The notes under the pieces are model-generated. The model saw only the letters and a list, made by a program, of their open reading frames with translations. It was not told the origin of the DNA and made no database searches. DNA of 64,000 nucleotides from Synechococcus sp. ROS8604 (GTDB lineage Bacteria > Cyanobacteriota > Cyanobacteriia > PCC-6307 > Cyanobiaceae). Both the position numbers and the translations under genes were made by a program. The DNA is taken from positions 620,001 to 684,000 of the forward strand of contig NZ_CP047946.1 in the NCBI RefSeq assembly GCF_014279655.1. The letters are read 5' to 3'. Shown here one piece after another: positions 31,559 to 40,450 of the stretch; the first letter of the stretch is position 1; every line of letters starts with the position of its first letter.

Positions 31559-32596
31559 TTAAGCGGTTTTTTTACATCGATCCATCACGAGATCCCTCTC
31601 GAAATTGGTCTGGGGGGCAATCCAGCTTTTCCATGCGCCATCAGAGCTGGTGACGTTGATTTTGCCTGCTGAGCAGTTCACCGCTACGTAGATGGGCTTG
31701 CCTTCGCTGTTCAAGGTTGGAGCCACCATGCTGCCGCCCATGGATTGCCAGTTGCTCCAGTCCACTTGGAGCGGACCGTAGGTGCGCCATGCCGCTGGTT
31801 TGGCCTCCACTGCTTTTTTTGGTGCTGCCGTTTTTGTCGCAGCAGGTTTGGCTTGAACTGGCTTGCTCTGAACGGGTTTAGCCTGAACCGACTTGGCTGG
31901 CTGGCTGGCCGTGGCGGTGAGAACGGGCTTTGCTGCTGGTGTGGTGCTGGTTTGCACTGTTGTGCTGACAGATGTGCTGACCGATTCGCTGGTCTCAGGG
32001 CGACGGGTGTCCCGCAGCATCAACTTGGTTCCAATCGTCACCTTGTTGGGGTCATTGATGGTGTTGAGATCAATCAACGAGGCCACGGGAACCTCATAGG
32101 CGCGCGCGATCTGGGTGAGGGTCTGACCCCTAGCCACGGTGTGGGATGTGGCATTGGGGTTGGCTTTGATCGGCGTCGGCTTGGCCTTCGCCACGGGTTT
32201 TGGCTTGGGAAGCACGGCCGATGTCGGCAGCTTCAGCGTTTGGCCAACCTCAACATGGTCAGCGCTTGGAAGGCTGTTGATGGCGATCAGATCTCTTTCA
32301 CTGACGCGATATCGCGCCGCAATGCCACCGAGGGTGTCTCCCCCGCGAACGGTGTGGCGTCCTTTGCCAGCGCTAACAACACCCCTGGCACCACTTGGCA
32401 AACGCAATGTTTGCCCAACTTCTACATGGTTGGAATTGCGAATTCCATTTTCTCGCATCAAGCTTTTAACGGAAACGCCATAGCGGTCAGCAAGATCGGA
32501 GATGGTGTCACCTGGTTTTACTGTGATCGATGCCGCGCCCGCTTGAAGGGGCATCAGTGCCGACAGGGTTAGGGCGGCGGCAACAATGCTTCGCAT
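31559..32596 (-). CDS. Secreted protein with three LysM domains
   Basis: 345 aa from the ATG at 32596 (the frame continues to a TTG at 32638). A signal peptide MRSIVAAALTLSALMPLQAG is followed by three LysM repeats: ITVKPGDTISDLADRYGVS, HTVRGGDTLGGIAARYRVS and HTVARGQTLTQIARAYEVP. A low-complexity linker with repeated AKPVQSKPVQ units follows, and a C-terminal domain with WSNWQSMGGSMVAPTLN and VAVNCSAGKINVTSSDGAWK. LysM binds peptidoglycan, so this is a cell-wall-associated periplasmic protein. No catalytic motif is seen. Confidence 0.85.
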   Translation of the reverse strand: MRSIVAAALTLSALMPLQAGAASITVKPGDTISDLADRYGVSVKSLMRENGIRNSNHVEVGQTLRLPSGARGVVSAGKGRHTVRGGDTLGGIAARYRVSERDLIAINSLPSADHVEVGQTLKLPTSAVLPKPKPVAKAKPTPIKANPNATSHTVARGQTLTQIARAYEVPVASLIDLNTINDPNKVTIGTKLMLRDTRRPETSESVSTSVSTTVQTSTTPAAKPVLTATASQPAKSVQAKPVQSKPVQAKPAATKTAAPKKAVEAKPAAWRTYGPLQVDWSNWQSMGGSMVAPTLNSEGKPIYVAVNCSAGKINVTSSDGAWKSWIAPQTNFERDLVMDRCKKTA

Positions 32597-32700
32597 TCTT
32601 CTTTCTGAGCTGGGCGAAACATAAGGTGTCCGGCCCAACTTGCCAGTCCCTTGTGCGGATTGATTTGTTTCGATTGATGGGGACCCTTGTTGCGTGGTGT

Positions 32701-33993
32701 TCAGCCAACCAAACAGCGAAATACCGCAGGATTGAATGAATACGGGGGGTAGCGGAGACGGATGTCGAGAAAAAAGGGCCGGCTCAGCACCGAGCGCTCG
32801 TGGGAGAAGGTTTGAAAGCCGGTTTCTGCGTGATAGCTGCCCATGCCACTGGGGCCCACTCCACCGAATGGCAATTCAGGAACCCCTTTTTGCATCACCA
32901 CATCGTTAAAGCAGACGCCACCTGAACTGGTGCGTTGCAGAACCTCGCTTTGGTCGTTGTGATCACCGCCGAAGAGGTAGATCGCCAATGGCTTGTCTTG
33001 CTGTTGAATCCGTGTAATCGCGGAATCCAACGTATCCACCGTCAACATGGGCAATAAGGGGCCAAAGATTTCCTCTGCCATCAAGGGATCCTGATCGCTG
33101 TGCACCTCAATCAAGGTGGGTGCGATCTTGCGGCTTTGGTGGTCGCATTCCCCCCCAAACAGGATGCGTCCCTCTGCTCGTGCAGTCGCCAGCAGGCCTT
33201 CGAGATGTTGAAAATGCCGATCGTGGATTAAGGAGCTGAGATCAGCAGAAGCGATTGGATCTTCTCCATAGAGCTTGCGGCGCTCCTCTCGTAAGGCTTC
33301 CACGAGGCGCTGCCTGATGCTGGTCTGAACCAGGAGGTGGTCAGGGGCGATGCAGGTTTGTCCAGCATTCACCCCTTTGCCCCAAATCAAGCGGCGGGCG
33401 GTCACTGCCAGGTCTGCACCGTCGAGCACAATGGCAGGATTTTTGCCACCTAGCTCCAGCGTGACGGGCGTGAGATGACAGGCGGCACCGGCCAGCACCT
33501 TGGCTCCAATCGCTCCACTGCCTGTGAAAAAGATGTGGTCGAAACCAAGGTCCACGAGAGCGGCCGCGGTGGATCCATCCCCATTCACCACCCTCACCAC
33601 ATCGCTGGGGAATCCCTCCGTGATGAGGCGTGTGATCAGGGCTGCAGTGGCAGGAGCATGCTCGGACGGTTTCAAGACAACGGTGTTCCCCGCAGCAAGG
33701 GCACTGATCAGGGGCTGGAGCGTGAGCATGAACGGGTAGTTCCAGGGACCGATCACAAGCACGCATCCCAAGGGGTCTCGGATGAGTTGGGCCCGCCCTG
33801 GCTGTTGCGCGATCGGCACGGGGATGCGGCGAGGGCGCATCCAGGCCTTGAGGCGCCTCCGCGTAACTTTTAATTCTTGGAGCAACGCCACGATTTCAAA
33901 CATCCCCTCGAGCTCTGGTTTGGCGAGGTCGACACGAAGAGCCTCAAGAATCTCTGCTTCATGGCGATCCAGCAGGTCGCTGAATCGTTTCAA
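32701..33993 (-). CDS. NAD(P)-dependent aldehyde dehydrogenase, N-terminus lost to an early stop
   Basis: The open frame starts at a TTG at 33993 and encodes 430 aa of an aldehyde dehydrogenase of the fatty-aldehyde/class 3 type: GPWNYPFMLTLQPLISALAA, KPSEHAPATA, FTGSGAIGAKVLAGA (cofactor site), LELGGKNPAIV (general base Glu) and GQTCIAPDHLLV (catalytic Cys). Family members begin with about 35 more residues. Those residues exist in frame upstream, starting at an ATG at 34101, but are cut off by TGA at 34006-34008 where a Trp is expected. The gene is either a recent pseudogene or starts weakly at TTG. Confidence 0.75.
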   Translation of the reverse strand: MKRFSDLLDRHEAEILEALRVDLAKPELEGMFEIVALLQELKVTRRRLKAWMRPRRIPVPIAQQPGRAQLIRDPLGCVLVIGPWNYPFMLTLQPLISALAAGNTVVLKPSEHAPATAALITRLITEGFPSDVVRVVNGDGSTAAALVDLGFDHIFFTGSGAIGAKVLAGAACHLTPVTLELGGKNPAIVLDGADLAVTARRLIWGKGVNAGQTCIAPDHLLVQTSIRQRLVEALREERRKLYGEDPIASADLSSLIHDRHFQHLEGLLATARAEGRILFGGECDHQSRKIAPTLIEVHSDQDPLMAEEIFGPLLPMLTVDTLDSAITRIQQQDKPLAIYLFGGDHNDQSEVLQRTSSGGVCFNDVVMQKGVPELPFGGVGPSGMGSYHAETGFQTFSHERSVLSRPFFLDIRLRYPPYSFNPAVFRCLVG

Positions 33994-34005
33994 TTGCAGG
34001 CGCCG

Positions 34006-34101
34006 TCAAGCTTCTGGTCGGGTCTGCCCCGAGACGACAGCGGAGCGGCGACTCTTTAAATCAGTAGCTTGGAAGGCCTCGTGGGGGCAGGAGCTGACCA
34101 T
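34006..34101 (-). pseudogene. Detached N-terminal piece of the aldehyde dehydrogenase gene
   Basis: 31 codons from an ATG at 34101 to TGA at 34006-34008. The end reads VVSGQTRPEA, then the stop, then in the same frame RRLQLKRFSDLL. In homologous aldehyde dehydrogenases this region continues without a break, usually with Trp at the stop position (TGG to TGA). Confidence 0.65.
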
Positions 34102-34213
34102 CGCAAGCCATGGGATCTGATTCCAAGCTCGCAGTCCTGATCGATGGATCGCGGACGAGGGGGTGACGTCGCGGCCGATCAGGGTTAGTACGAGTTGGAA
34201 TGGTTCCGGCGTG

Positions 34214-35956
34214 ATGACAAAGCAGCAGCCGTGGTGGAACGGTGCCGTCATCTACCAGCTGATTGTGCGCAGCTATGCCGATGGCAATGGGGATGGGATC
34301 GGCGACCTGCAGGGTTTGGCGAATCGCCTGCCCTATCTCCGTTGGTTGGGCGTGGAAGCGATTTGGCTCACTCCGATTTATCCATCGCCTCTGCAGGACG
34401 GTGGTTACGACATCACCGACTTCAAGTCCATCCATCCAGAGCTGGGAGATTTAGCGGCCTTCCATCGGGTTTTGATCGCAGCGCACTCTCACGGAATCAA
34501 GGTGGTGATGGATTTGGTGCTGAATCACACCAGCACGCTCCACCCTTGGTTTCAGCGCGCCCGTTGGGCCCCTGAAGGCAGTCCTGAACGGGATGTGTAT
34601 GTGTGGAGCGATGACCCCAAGCGTTATGCCGATGCCCCCGTGCTGTTCCGCCATTTCGAGTCTTCGAACTGGGAATGGGACGAGGTGGCGCAGCAGTACT
34701 ACCTCCACCGGTTTTTGCGTCATCAACCCGACCTCAATTACGACAGCCCAGTCGTGCAGGAGGAGATGCTTGATGTGGTGGATTTTTGGATTGAGCGAGG
34801 CGTGGATGGCTTCCGTCTTGATGCGGTTCCCTTTCTCTGTGAAGCCGAGGGTTCCCGTTGTGAAGGGTTGCCTGAAACGCACGAATTCCTCAAGCGTTTA
34901 CGGGCCCGGGTGGATCGCCATGGTAAGGATGTTTTGCTCCTCGCAGAAGCGATTCAACCCGTGGAGGAGGCTGCTCCTTACCTCGCGGATGACGAACTGC
35001 ATGGAGCCTTTAACTTCGCCCTAACGGCCCACCTGTTTGCCTCGATTGCCAGTGGAACGGTGGAGGCCTTGCGTGAGTGTTTGCAGGCGGCTCAGAACGC
35101 TGTTGGGGGGTGTCGCTGGGCCTTGCCTTTACGCAATCACGATGAGCTTTGGTTGGGGGACGGCCATCTGGTTCCAGAAGATGTGATCCAAACGATCCGA
35201 GCAGGATTGCATCAGGGGCAGGGCCATTGGCTGAACTGGGGAATCAACCGGCGTCTTGCGCCTTTGCTCAATGGTGATCCGGGGTCCAATCGGGTGATGC
35301 ATGCCCTGCTGTACAGCCTTCCAGGACTTCCATGCCTCTATTACGGAGATGAGCTTGGGATGGGGGATTGGCCGGGCTTGCGCGACCGCGACCCGAATCG
35401 CACTCCGATGGCCTGGACGCCAGGACGAAATGGTGGATTTTCAACGGCTCCAGATCCACTGCTGGTGTTGCCACCCATCACGGCTCCCGGATACGACTAT
35501 CGGGTGGTGAATGTGGAAGTTCAGAAGCAGTTGCCTGGATCGCTTCTGAATTGGCATCGACGCATGCTCACCTGCCGCAAGCTGCTTCCCGCCTTGCGCA
35601 ATGGCGACTTTGAGCTGTTGGATTGCGCCCATCCTGGCGTGATCGTGTATGTCCGTACGAACGCAACAATGACCGTGATGGTGGCGGCCAATCTCTCGGC
35701 CGCTGGGGCATCCTTTCGCCTCGACCTGAGCCGTTGGTCTGGTGAACGCACCCGTGAGGTGCTGTGGGGGTGCGACTTCCCCCCTGCGGATGCGGATTGG
35801 TTTGTCTACCTCGCTGCGCATGGATTCAGCTGGTGGTTGATTGGTGAGGTGGAGGAAACCGACAACAGCAGCGAGGCCTTTGCTGATCAGCAGGACAAGT
35901 TCAGCTCCGGTGGGGTGTTGGGGGCGTCTATCCCCTCCTCTTCAAGAAGGGCTTGA
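34214..35956 (+). CDS. GH13 alpha-amylase-family enzyme (trehalose synthase/TreS-like)
   Basis: 580 aa from ATG at 34214, chosen for the conserved beginning WWNGAVIYQLIVRSYADGNG; the frame is open 17 codons further upstream. GH13 regions: DLVLNHTS (region I), GFRLDAVPF (II, nucleophile near D203), LLLAEA (III, acid near E245) and LRNHDELW (IV). The C-terminal beta domain follows. The best match in architecture is maltose alpha-glucosyltransferase (trehalose synthase), though it lacks a maltokinase and could be an alpha-glucosidase. The 3' end overlaps the convergent glpD gene by 70 bp. Confidence 0.85.
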   Translation: MTKQQPWWNGAVIYQLIVRSYADGNGDGIGDLQGLANRLPYLRWLGVEAIWLTPIYPSPLQDGGYDITDFKSIHPELGDLAAFHRVLIAAHSHGIKVVMDLVLNHTSTLHPWFQRARWAPEGSPERDVYVWSDDPKRYADAPVLFRHFESSNWEWDEVAQQYYLHRFLRHQPDLNYDSPVVQEEMLDVVDFWIERGVDGFRLDAVPFLCEAEGSRCEGLPETHEFLKRLRARVDRHGKDVLLLAEAIQPVEEAAPYLADDELHGAFNFALTAHLFASIASGTVEALRECLQAAQNAVGGCRWALPLRNHDELWLGDGHLVPEDVIQTIRAGLHQGQGHWLNWGINRRLAPLLNGDPGSNRVMHALLYSLPGLPCLYYGDELGMGDWPGLRDRDPNRTPMAWTPGRNGGFSTAPDPLLVLPPITAPGYDYRVVNVEVQKQLPGSLLNWHRRMLTCRKLLPALRNGDFELLDCAHPGVIVYVRTNATMTVMVAANLSAAGASFRLDLSRWSGERTREVLWGCDFPPADADWFVYLAAHGFSWWLIGEVEETDNSSEAFADQQDKFSSGGVLGASIPSSSRRA

Positions 35957-37464
35957 ACCTGGGGAAGAAGCCGCTCGGCTTCGTCCTGGTCCACCATGGC
36001 TAAGCGGCAGCGACGGGCGAGGACATCCGTTGCCGTGCAGGCGTGTTCGGCGCTAATGGCATGGCGTAATTCACCGCGACATACGGGGATGACATCGCTC
36101 AAAGGCTGACGCTCGCTTTCACTCCAACTGGCCACGAGTGCAGCCGCTTCCAATCCGAAACTGGATTGCAGGTGGGCCCGTTGCTGATCGCGTAGAGGGC
36201 TCTCTGGTAGCAAGCGTTCCAGGGCGCGGACTTGCTCTTGCAGCAGAGAAGGAGTGCGTTTGGGGTCTTGATCTGCGCCGATTAGCGGTAATGCAGAGGG
36301 GTCTGGAAGGGGGCTCCCGAATTGCTCTTCCACCGCCTGAAGGGTGTCGAGCGCCATGGGTCTGCAGGTGGTCCATTTCCCGCCCATCACGCTGATCAGG
36401 CCACTGTTCAGCGTCTCAACCTCGTGCTCGCGCACGACCCTGCTGCTATTCACTTCAGCACCGGCTGGCTTGAGCAGCGGTCGTCCGCCAGCCCAACAGC
36501 TCCCCACAACGGGATCGCCGAGGTCGGGGAACCAGCGCTTCACGTAATCGAGCAAATAGGTTTGCTCGTCTGCGGATGGAGCGGCTGCACTCGCTTGTGT
36601 GCACTTGGTGTCTGTGGTGCCGACCAGGGTGCGACCAAAGAACGGCAACATGAACAGAACACGGCCGTCATCGGTGGATGGCAACAGCAAACCAAGTCCT
36701 TCAGGACAGAGGTTGGCTCTTAACACCAGATGCACTCCCCTACTGGTGAGCATGCGCATGGAGCAGTTGGGGTCGGCCATCCGCCGAATGGCATCCGCAT
36801 GGATGCCTGTGGCATTCACCACGGCCTTGGCTTCCCAGCGTTCTTGCTCTCCTTGGCTGTTTTCGCTGATGGCAGCACAGATCTGCCCCTGGCTGTTGCG
36901 TTCCAGCTCCCGAACCTTGGTGCGGGTTCGAATCACAGCACCGGCCCGTTCAGCGGTAAGAGCTAGCAGCAGATTCAGGCGAGCATCATCGAATTGCCCG
37001 TCGCTGTAGGCCACACCGCGTTGAACATCAGGACGCAGAAGAGGGAGTGCTTGGTGGAGTTGCTTGGAGGACAGCATGCGGCTGCTGCCGATCCCGGCAC
37101 GACCGGATAGGGCGTCATACAGCCCAAGGCCGATGCGGTAGTAGGCCTGGCCAAGACGACAGTCGCTGGGCAGGGCCAGTTCAAGGCGTTGGGCTAAGAA
37201 CGGAGCTTGTTCCAGCCAGTGCCCCCGTTCGAGCAGGGCTTCTCTAACCAAGCGCAATTGGGCGAGGTCGGCTGTTTTAAAAGCAAGTTCGAGATAACGC
37301 ACCCCTCCATGCAGGAGTTTGGTGCTGCGGCAGCTGGTGCCACTGCCGAGGTCATGGCCCTCGAGCAGAGCAACACGCAGGCCGCGGCGGACCGCTTCAT
37401 AGGCCACGCTGCATCCACTGGCGCCACCGCCGATAACGACGAGGTCAAAACGTTGATCAGCCAT
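35887..37464 (-). CDS. glpD: FAD-dependent glycerol-3-phosphate dehydrogenase
   Basis: 525 aa. FAD Rossmann site VVIGGGASGCSVAYEAVRRG (about residues 9-28), family signature LEGHDLGSGTSCRSTKLLHG and RYLE, and the mid-protein GVHLVL, FMLPFFGRTLVGTTDTKC and VMGGKWTTCRPMALDTLQ blocks. Oxidises sn-glycerol 3-phosphate to DHAP, passing electrons to quinone. It starts inside the 3' end of glpK (8 bp overlap), so both are co-translated. Its 3' end is convergent with the upstream GH13 gene. Confidence 0.95.
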   Translation of the reverse strand: MADQRFDLVVIGGGASGCSVAYEAVRRGLRVALLEGHDLGSGTSCRSTKLLHGGVRYLELAFKTADLAQLRLVREALLERGHWLEQAPFLAQRLELALPSDCRLGQAYYRIGLGLYDALSGRAGIGSSRMLSSKQLHQALPLLRPDVQRGVAYSDGQFDDARLNLLLALTAERAGAVIRTRTKVRELERNSQGQICAAISENSQGEQERWEAKAVVNATGIHADAIRRMADPNCSMRMLTSRGVHLVLRANLCPEGLGLLLPSTDDGRVLFMLPFFGRTLVGTTDTKCTQASAAAPSADEQTYLLDYVKRWFPDLGDPVVGSCWAGGRPLLKPAGAEVNSSRVVREHEVETLNSGLISVMGGKWTTCRPMALDTLQAVEEQFGSPLPDPSALPLIGADQDPKRTPSLLQEQVRALERLLPESPLRDQQRAHLQSSFGLEAAALVASWSESERQPLSDVIPVCRGELRHAISAEHACTATDVLARRCRLAMVDQDEAERLLPQVQALLEEEGIDAPNTPPELNLSC

Positions 37465-38968
37465 TCCAGTGAAGGCTCCTGCTCACAGCATCGTTCCAAC
37501 GTTGGCGCCAGCGTTGGCGCTGCTCCAGGGTTTGTTGGGGCTCAAACACGCTGGAGTTTTGGGTGCGATTCGGCACCAGGTCTTTGAGATCTGCAATTAC
37601 GCCGGCTTGTAAGCCCGCCAGAAGGGCCACACCGCGCGCTGTGCTTTCGAGATGCTTTGGGCGCCGCACGCGCAAACCGGTGCTGTCGGCTTGGGCTTGC
37701 AGGAGAAGGTCAGAAGCTGCGGCTCCCCCATCCACGGCAAGCTCCCCGAGACTTTGCTCCATGGCTTGCTCTGCCAACTCCACAAGACTGGCAACGGAGA
37801 GAGCAATTCCTTCCAGGGCGGCTCGAGCGATATGCCCTCGGCGGGTGTCGCGGGTGATCCCGATTAACAAACCCCTGGCACTGGGGTCCCAGTGGGGTGT
37901 GCCCCATCCGGTGAAGGCTGGAACAAGCATCACCCCGGCGGCGTTCTCCACCTCTTGCGCGAGGGGATTGACCTCTTCGGCACTGCGAATGATGCCGAGG
38001 CCATCGCGCAGCCATTGCACCACCGTGCCCGCATTAAACAGACTTCCTTCTAAGCAGTAGGTGGGGGTGCCGTGCTCATCGGTCCAGCCCAGGGTGCTCA
38101 GCAGGCCAGCGTCGGAATGGCGGATGCTGGTGCCGGTGTTCACCACGAGAAAGGCGCCGGTGCCGTAAGTGCATTTGCCTTCGCCTGGTTGCAGGCAGAG
38201 TTGCCCCAGGGTGGCGGCCTGTTGGTCGCCAAGCAGGGCTTGAATGGGTACGCCAGCAAAGGGCAAACCCGCTTGGATCACTCCGAAATCGCCTCGGCAG
38301 GGCCTGAGTTCGGGGAGGGCCTGCTTGGGTAAGCCAATTTCAGCGCAGGCGTCATCGATCCATTGCCGCTGCTCTAGATCCATCAGCAGGGTGCGGCTGG
38401 CATTGCTCATGTCTGTGGCATGAATGGTGCCGCCACTGAGCTGCCATAGGAGCCAGCTCTCCACCGTTCCAAAGCAGAGATCACCCTGGGCCGCGGCACT
38501 GCTTGCGGCAGTTTCATGGTCGAGCAGCCAGCGAATTTTGCTCGCGCTGAAATAGGGGTCGAGCATCAGGCCGGTTTTGGCTCTCCAGCTCGTTTCAAGG
38601 CCGCTTGCCTTCCATTGCTCACAGAGATCGGCTGTGCGGCCGTCCTGCCAGACCAGGGCTGGGCCGCAGGGGCTGCCATCGCTGCGTTTCCAGAGCGTGG
38701 TGGTTTCGCGCTGATTGGTGATGCCGCAGCTGATCACGGCTTGCCGCTGCTCCGGAGTGATCGCCTGCTCAAGGCGGCTCATCGCCAGACGCTGGCTCTC
38801 CCAGATCGCCGTAGGACTTTGTTCTACCCAGCCATCGGCGGGGTAGTGAATGTCAAGCGGTGCGGAAGCGCTGGCGACTGGGCGGCCATCCGTATCGAAG
38901 AGAGCAGCGCGTGAGCTGCTGGTGCCTTGATCTAGTGCGAGCAGGAGGGGCGGTGCTGCCATAGCCAT
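37457..38968 (-). CDS. glpK: Glycerol kinase
   Basis: 503 aa. ALDQGTSSSRAALFD (phosphate-1 loop, about residues 11-25), GITNQRETTTLWKRSDGSPC, the substrate block LVWQDGRTADLC, LGDQQAATLGQ and GKCTYGTGAFLVVNTG, and the C-terminal VPAFTGWGTPHWDPSARG. Phosphorylates glycerol, feeding GlpD. The first ATG and the one two codons later are both possible starts. Together with glpD and the two flanking GH13 enzymes this suggests use of glycerol released inside the cell. Confidence 0.96.
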   Translation of the reverse strand: MAMAAPPLLLALDQGTSSSRAALFDTDGRPVASASAPLDIHYPADGWVEQSPTAIWESQRLAMSRLEQAITPEQRQAVISCGITNQRETTTLWKRSDGSPCGPALVWQDGRTADLCEQWKASGLETSWRAKTGLMLDPYFSASKIRWLLDHETAASSAAAQGDLCFGTVESWLLWQLSGGTIHATDMSNASRTLLMDLEQRQWIDDACAEIGLPKQALPELRPCRGDFGVIQAGLPFAGVPIQALLGDQQAATLGQLCLQPGEGKCTYGTGAFLVVNTGTSIRHSDAGLLSTLGWTDEHGTPTYCLEGSLFNAGTVVQWLRDGLGIIRSAEEVNPLAQEVENAAGVMLVPAFTGWGTPHWDPSARGLLIGITRDTRRGHIARAALEGIALSVASLVELAEQAMEQSLGELAVDGGAAASDLLLQAQADSTGLRVRRPKHLESTARGVALLAGLQAGVIADLKDLVPNRTQNSSVFEPQQTLEQRQRWRQRWNDAVSRSLHWNG

Positions 38969-38989
38969 CTCGTTTCCTACTTGCTAGCG

Positions 38990-40447
38990 ATGGGACCAAC
39001 GGCCTGCAAAGGAATGGCAGAGACATCACGCATTGGGCCGTTCCCCACTTGGGTCGCTGAGGCGATGGTCTACCAAGTGTTTCCTGATCGTTTTCGCCGC
39101 AGCGGCCGGGTGGAAGCGCAGCAGGGGTTGGCGTTGCAGCCCTGGGGGACAGACCCTGCCGAACAGGGGTTCCAGGGGGGTGATCTCTACGGAGTGATCG
39201 AGGCTCTGGACCACCTTCAGCAGCTGGGAGTGACCTGTCTGTACCTCACCCCTGTTTTCAGTTCGGCCGCCAATCATCGCTATCACGCTTATGACTATTT
39301 CGAGGTGGATCCTTTATTAGGAGGGAATGCTGCGCTTGATGCCCTGATTGCGGCGGTGCATCAACGGGGCATGCGTCTGATCCTCGATGGGGTGTTCAAC
39401 CATTGCGGCCGCGGCTTTTGGGCGTTTCATCACCTGTTGGAAAATGGGGATCGCTCTCCCTATCGCGAGTGGTTCCATGTGCATCAGTGGCCGCTGCGGC
39501 CCTATCCGCGGAAGGGCCAAGACTGTGGTTACAGCTGCTGGTGGAATGATCCGGCGCTGCCGAAGTTCAACCATGACCATGCTCCCGTGCAGGAGTACCT
39601 CCTAGCGGTTGGTAGGCACTGGTTAGAACGCGGCATCGACGGTTGGCGCTTAGACGTGCCCGATGAAGTGCCTGCTGCCTTTTGGGTGGACTTCCGGCGC
39701 ATGGTGAAAGCGGTGAACCCCGAGGCCTGGATCGTGGGTGAAATTTGGGGAGATGCCAGGTCTTGGCTGCAGGGAGAGCATTTCGATGGCGTGATGAATT
39801 ACCGCTTGGGCTGGAGCAGCCTTTGTTGGGTGGCGGGCGCGCGTTTGCGACGCAGCTACCGCAACCCGATGTACCCGTTGCGCCCCCTGGAGACGGAGGC
39901 CTTGCTGCAGATCTGGTCTGAGACGCAGGGTTGGTATGCGCCGGAGGTGAACCGCTGCCAACTCAATCTTTTAGATAGTCACGATGTGCCCCGGGCCTTG
40001 CACAGCCTCAAAGGAGATGTAGCTGCGCTGTCTTTGGCGTTGCTGCTGTTGATGCTTCAGCCTGGGGCCCCTTGCTTGTACTACGGAACGGAAGTGGGCC
40101 TGGAGGGCGGTCCTGAACCAGCCTGTCGCGAGGCGATGCCGTGGGAGGAGCCTTGGCTCCAGGATTTGCGCCCTTTAATCGTGGCGTTGACCAAGGTCCG
40201 TCAACAGCTGGAGGCGGTGCGGGAGCGCGGCCTGTCGTGGCAGGCTCATGCCCGTGATGGCCTCATCGGACGTGCACCCGGGGTGGTGGTGGTGGTGAAC
40301 CGCTCTCGGCGGAAGGCTTTGCGACTCGATCCTCACGACGTCGCACGAGATGGTTGGGAGACGGATGGTGCGGTGATTGGTCGCTACCAGAGGGCTCCCC
40401 ATTCACTGTCGCCTCAATCAGCGGTGCTATTTAAGGTTCCAGGATGA
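38990..40447 (+). CDS. GH13 glycosidase (maltodextrin glucosidase/cyclomaltodextrinase-like)
   Basis: 485 aa from ATG at 38990; a TTG at 38981 and an ATG at 39014 are alternatives. Starts with WVAEAMVYQVFPDRF, typical of the maltogenic amylase/MalZ branch. GH13 regions: DGVFNHCG (I), GWRLDVPDE (II, nucleophile D222), IVGEIWG (III, acid E251) and LLDSHDVPRAL (IV, D332). The N-terminal starch-binding domain of cyclomaltodextrinases is missing, so this is a shortened member. It is divergent from glpK with 21 bp between start codons, suggesting shared control. Confidence 0.85.
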   Translation: MGPTACKGMAETSRIGPFPTWVAEAMVYQVFPDRFRRSGRVEAQQGLALQPWGTDPAEQGFQGGDLYGVIEALDHLQQLGVTCLYLTPVFSSAANHRYHAYDYFEVDPLLGGNAALDALIAAVHQRGMRLILDGVFNHCGRGFWAFHHLLENGDRSPYREWFHVHQWPLRPYPRKGQDCGYSCWWNDPALPKFNHDHAPVQEYLLAVGRHWLERGIDGWRLDVPDEVPAAFWVDFRRMVKAVNPEAWIVGEIWGDARSWLQGEHFDGVMNYRLGWSSLCWVAGARLRRSYRNPMYPLRPLETEALLQIWSETQGWYAPEVNRCQLNLLDSHDVPRALHSLKGDVAALSLALLLLMLQPGAPCLYYGTEVGLEGGPEPACREAMPWEEPWLQDLRPLIVALTKVRQQLEAVRERGLSWQAHARDGLIGRAPGVVVVVNRSRRKALRLDPHDVARDGWETDGAVIGRYQRAPHSLSPQSAVLFKVPG

Positions 40448-40450
40448 ACA

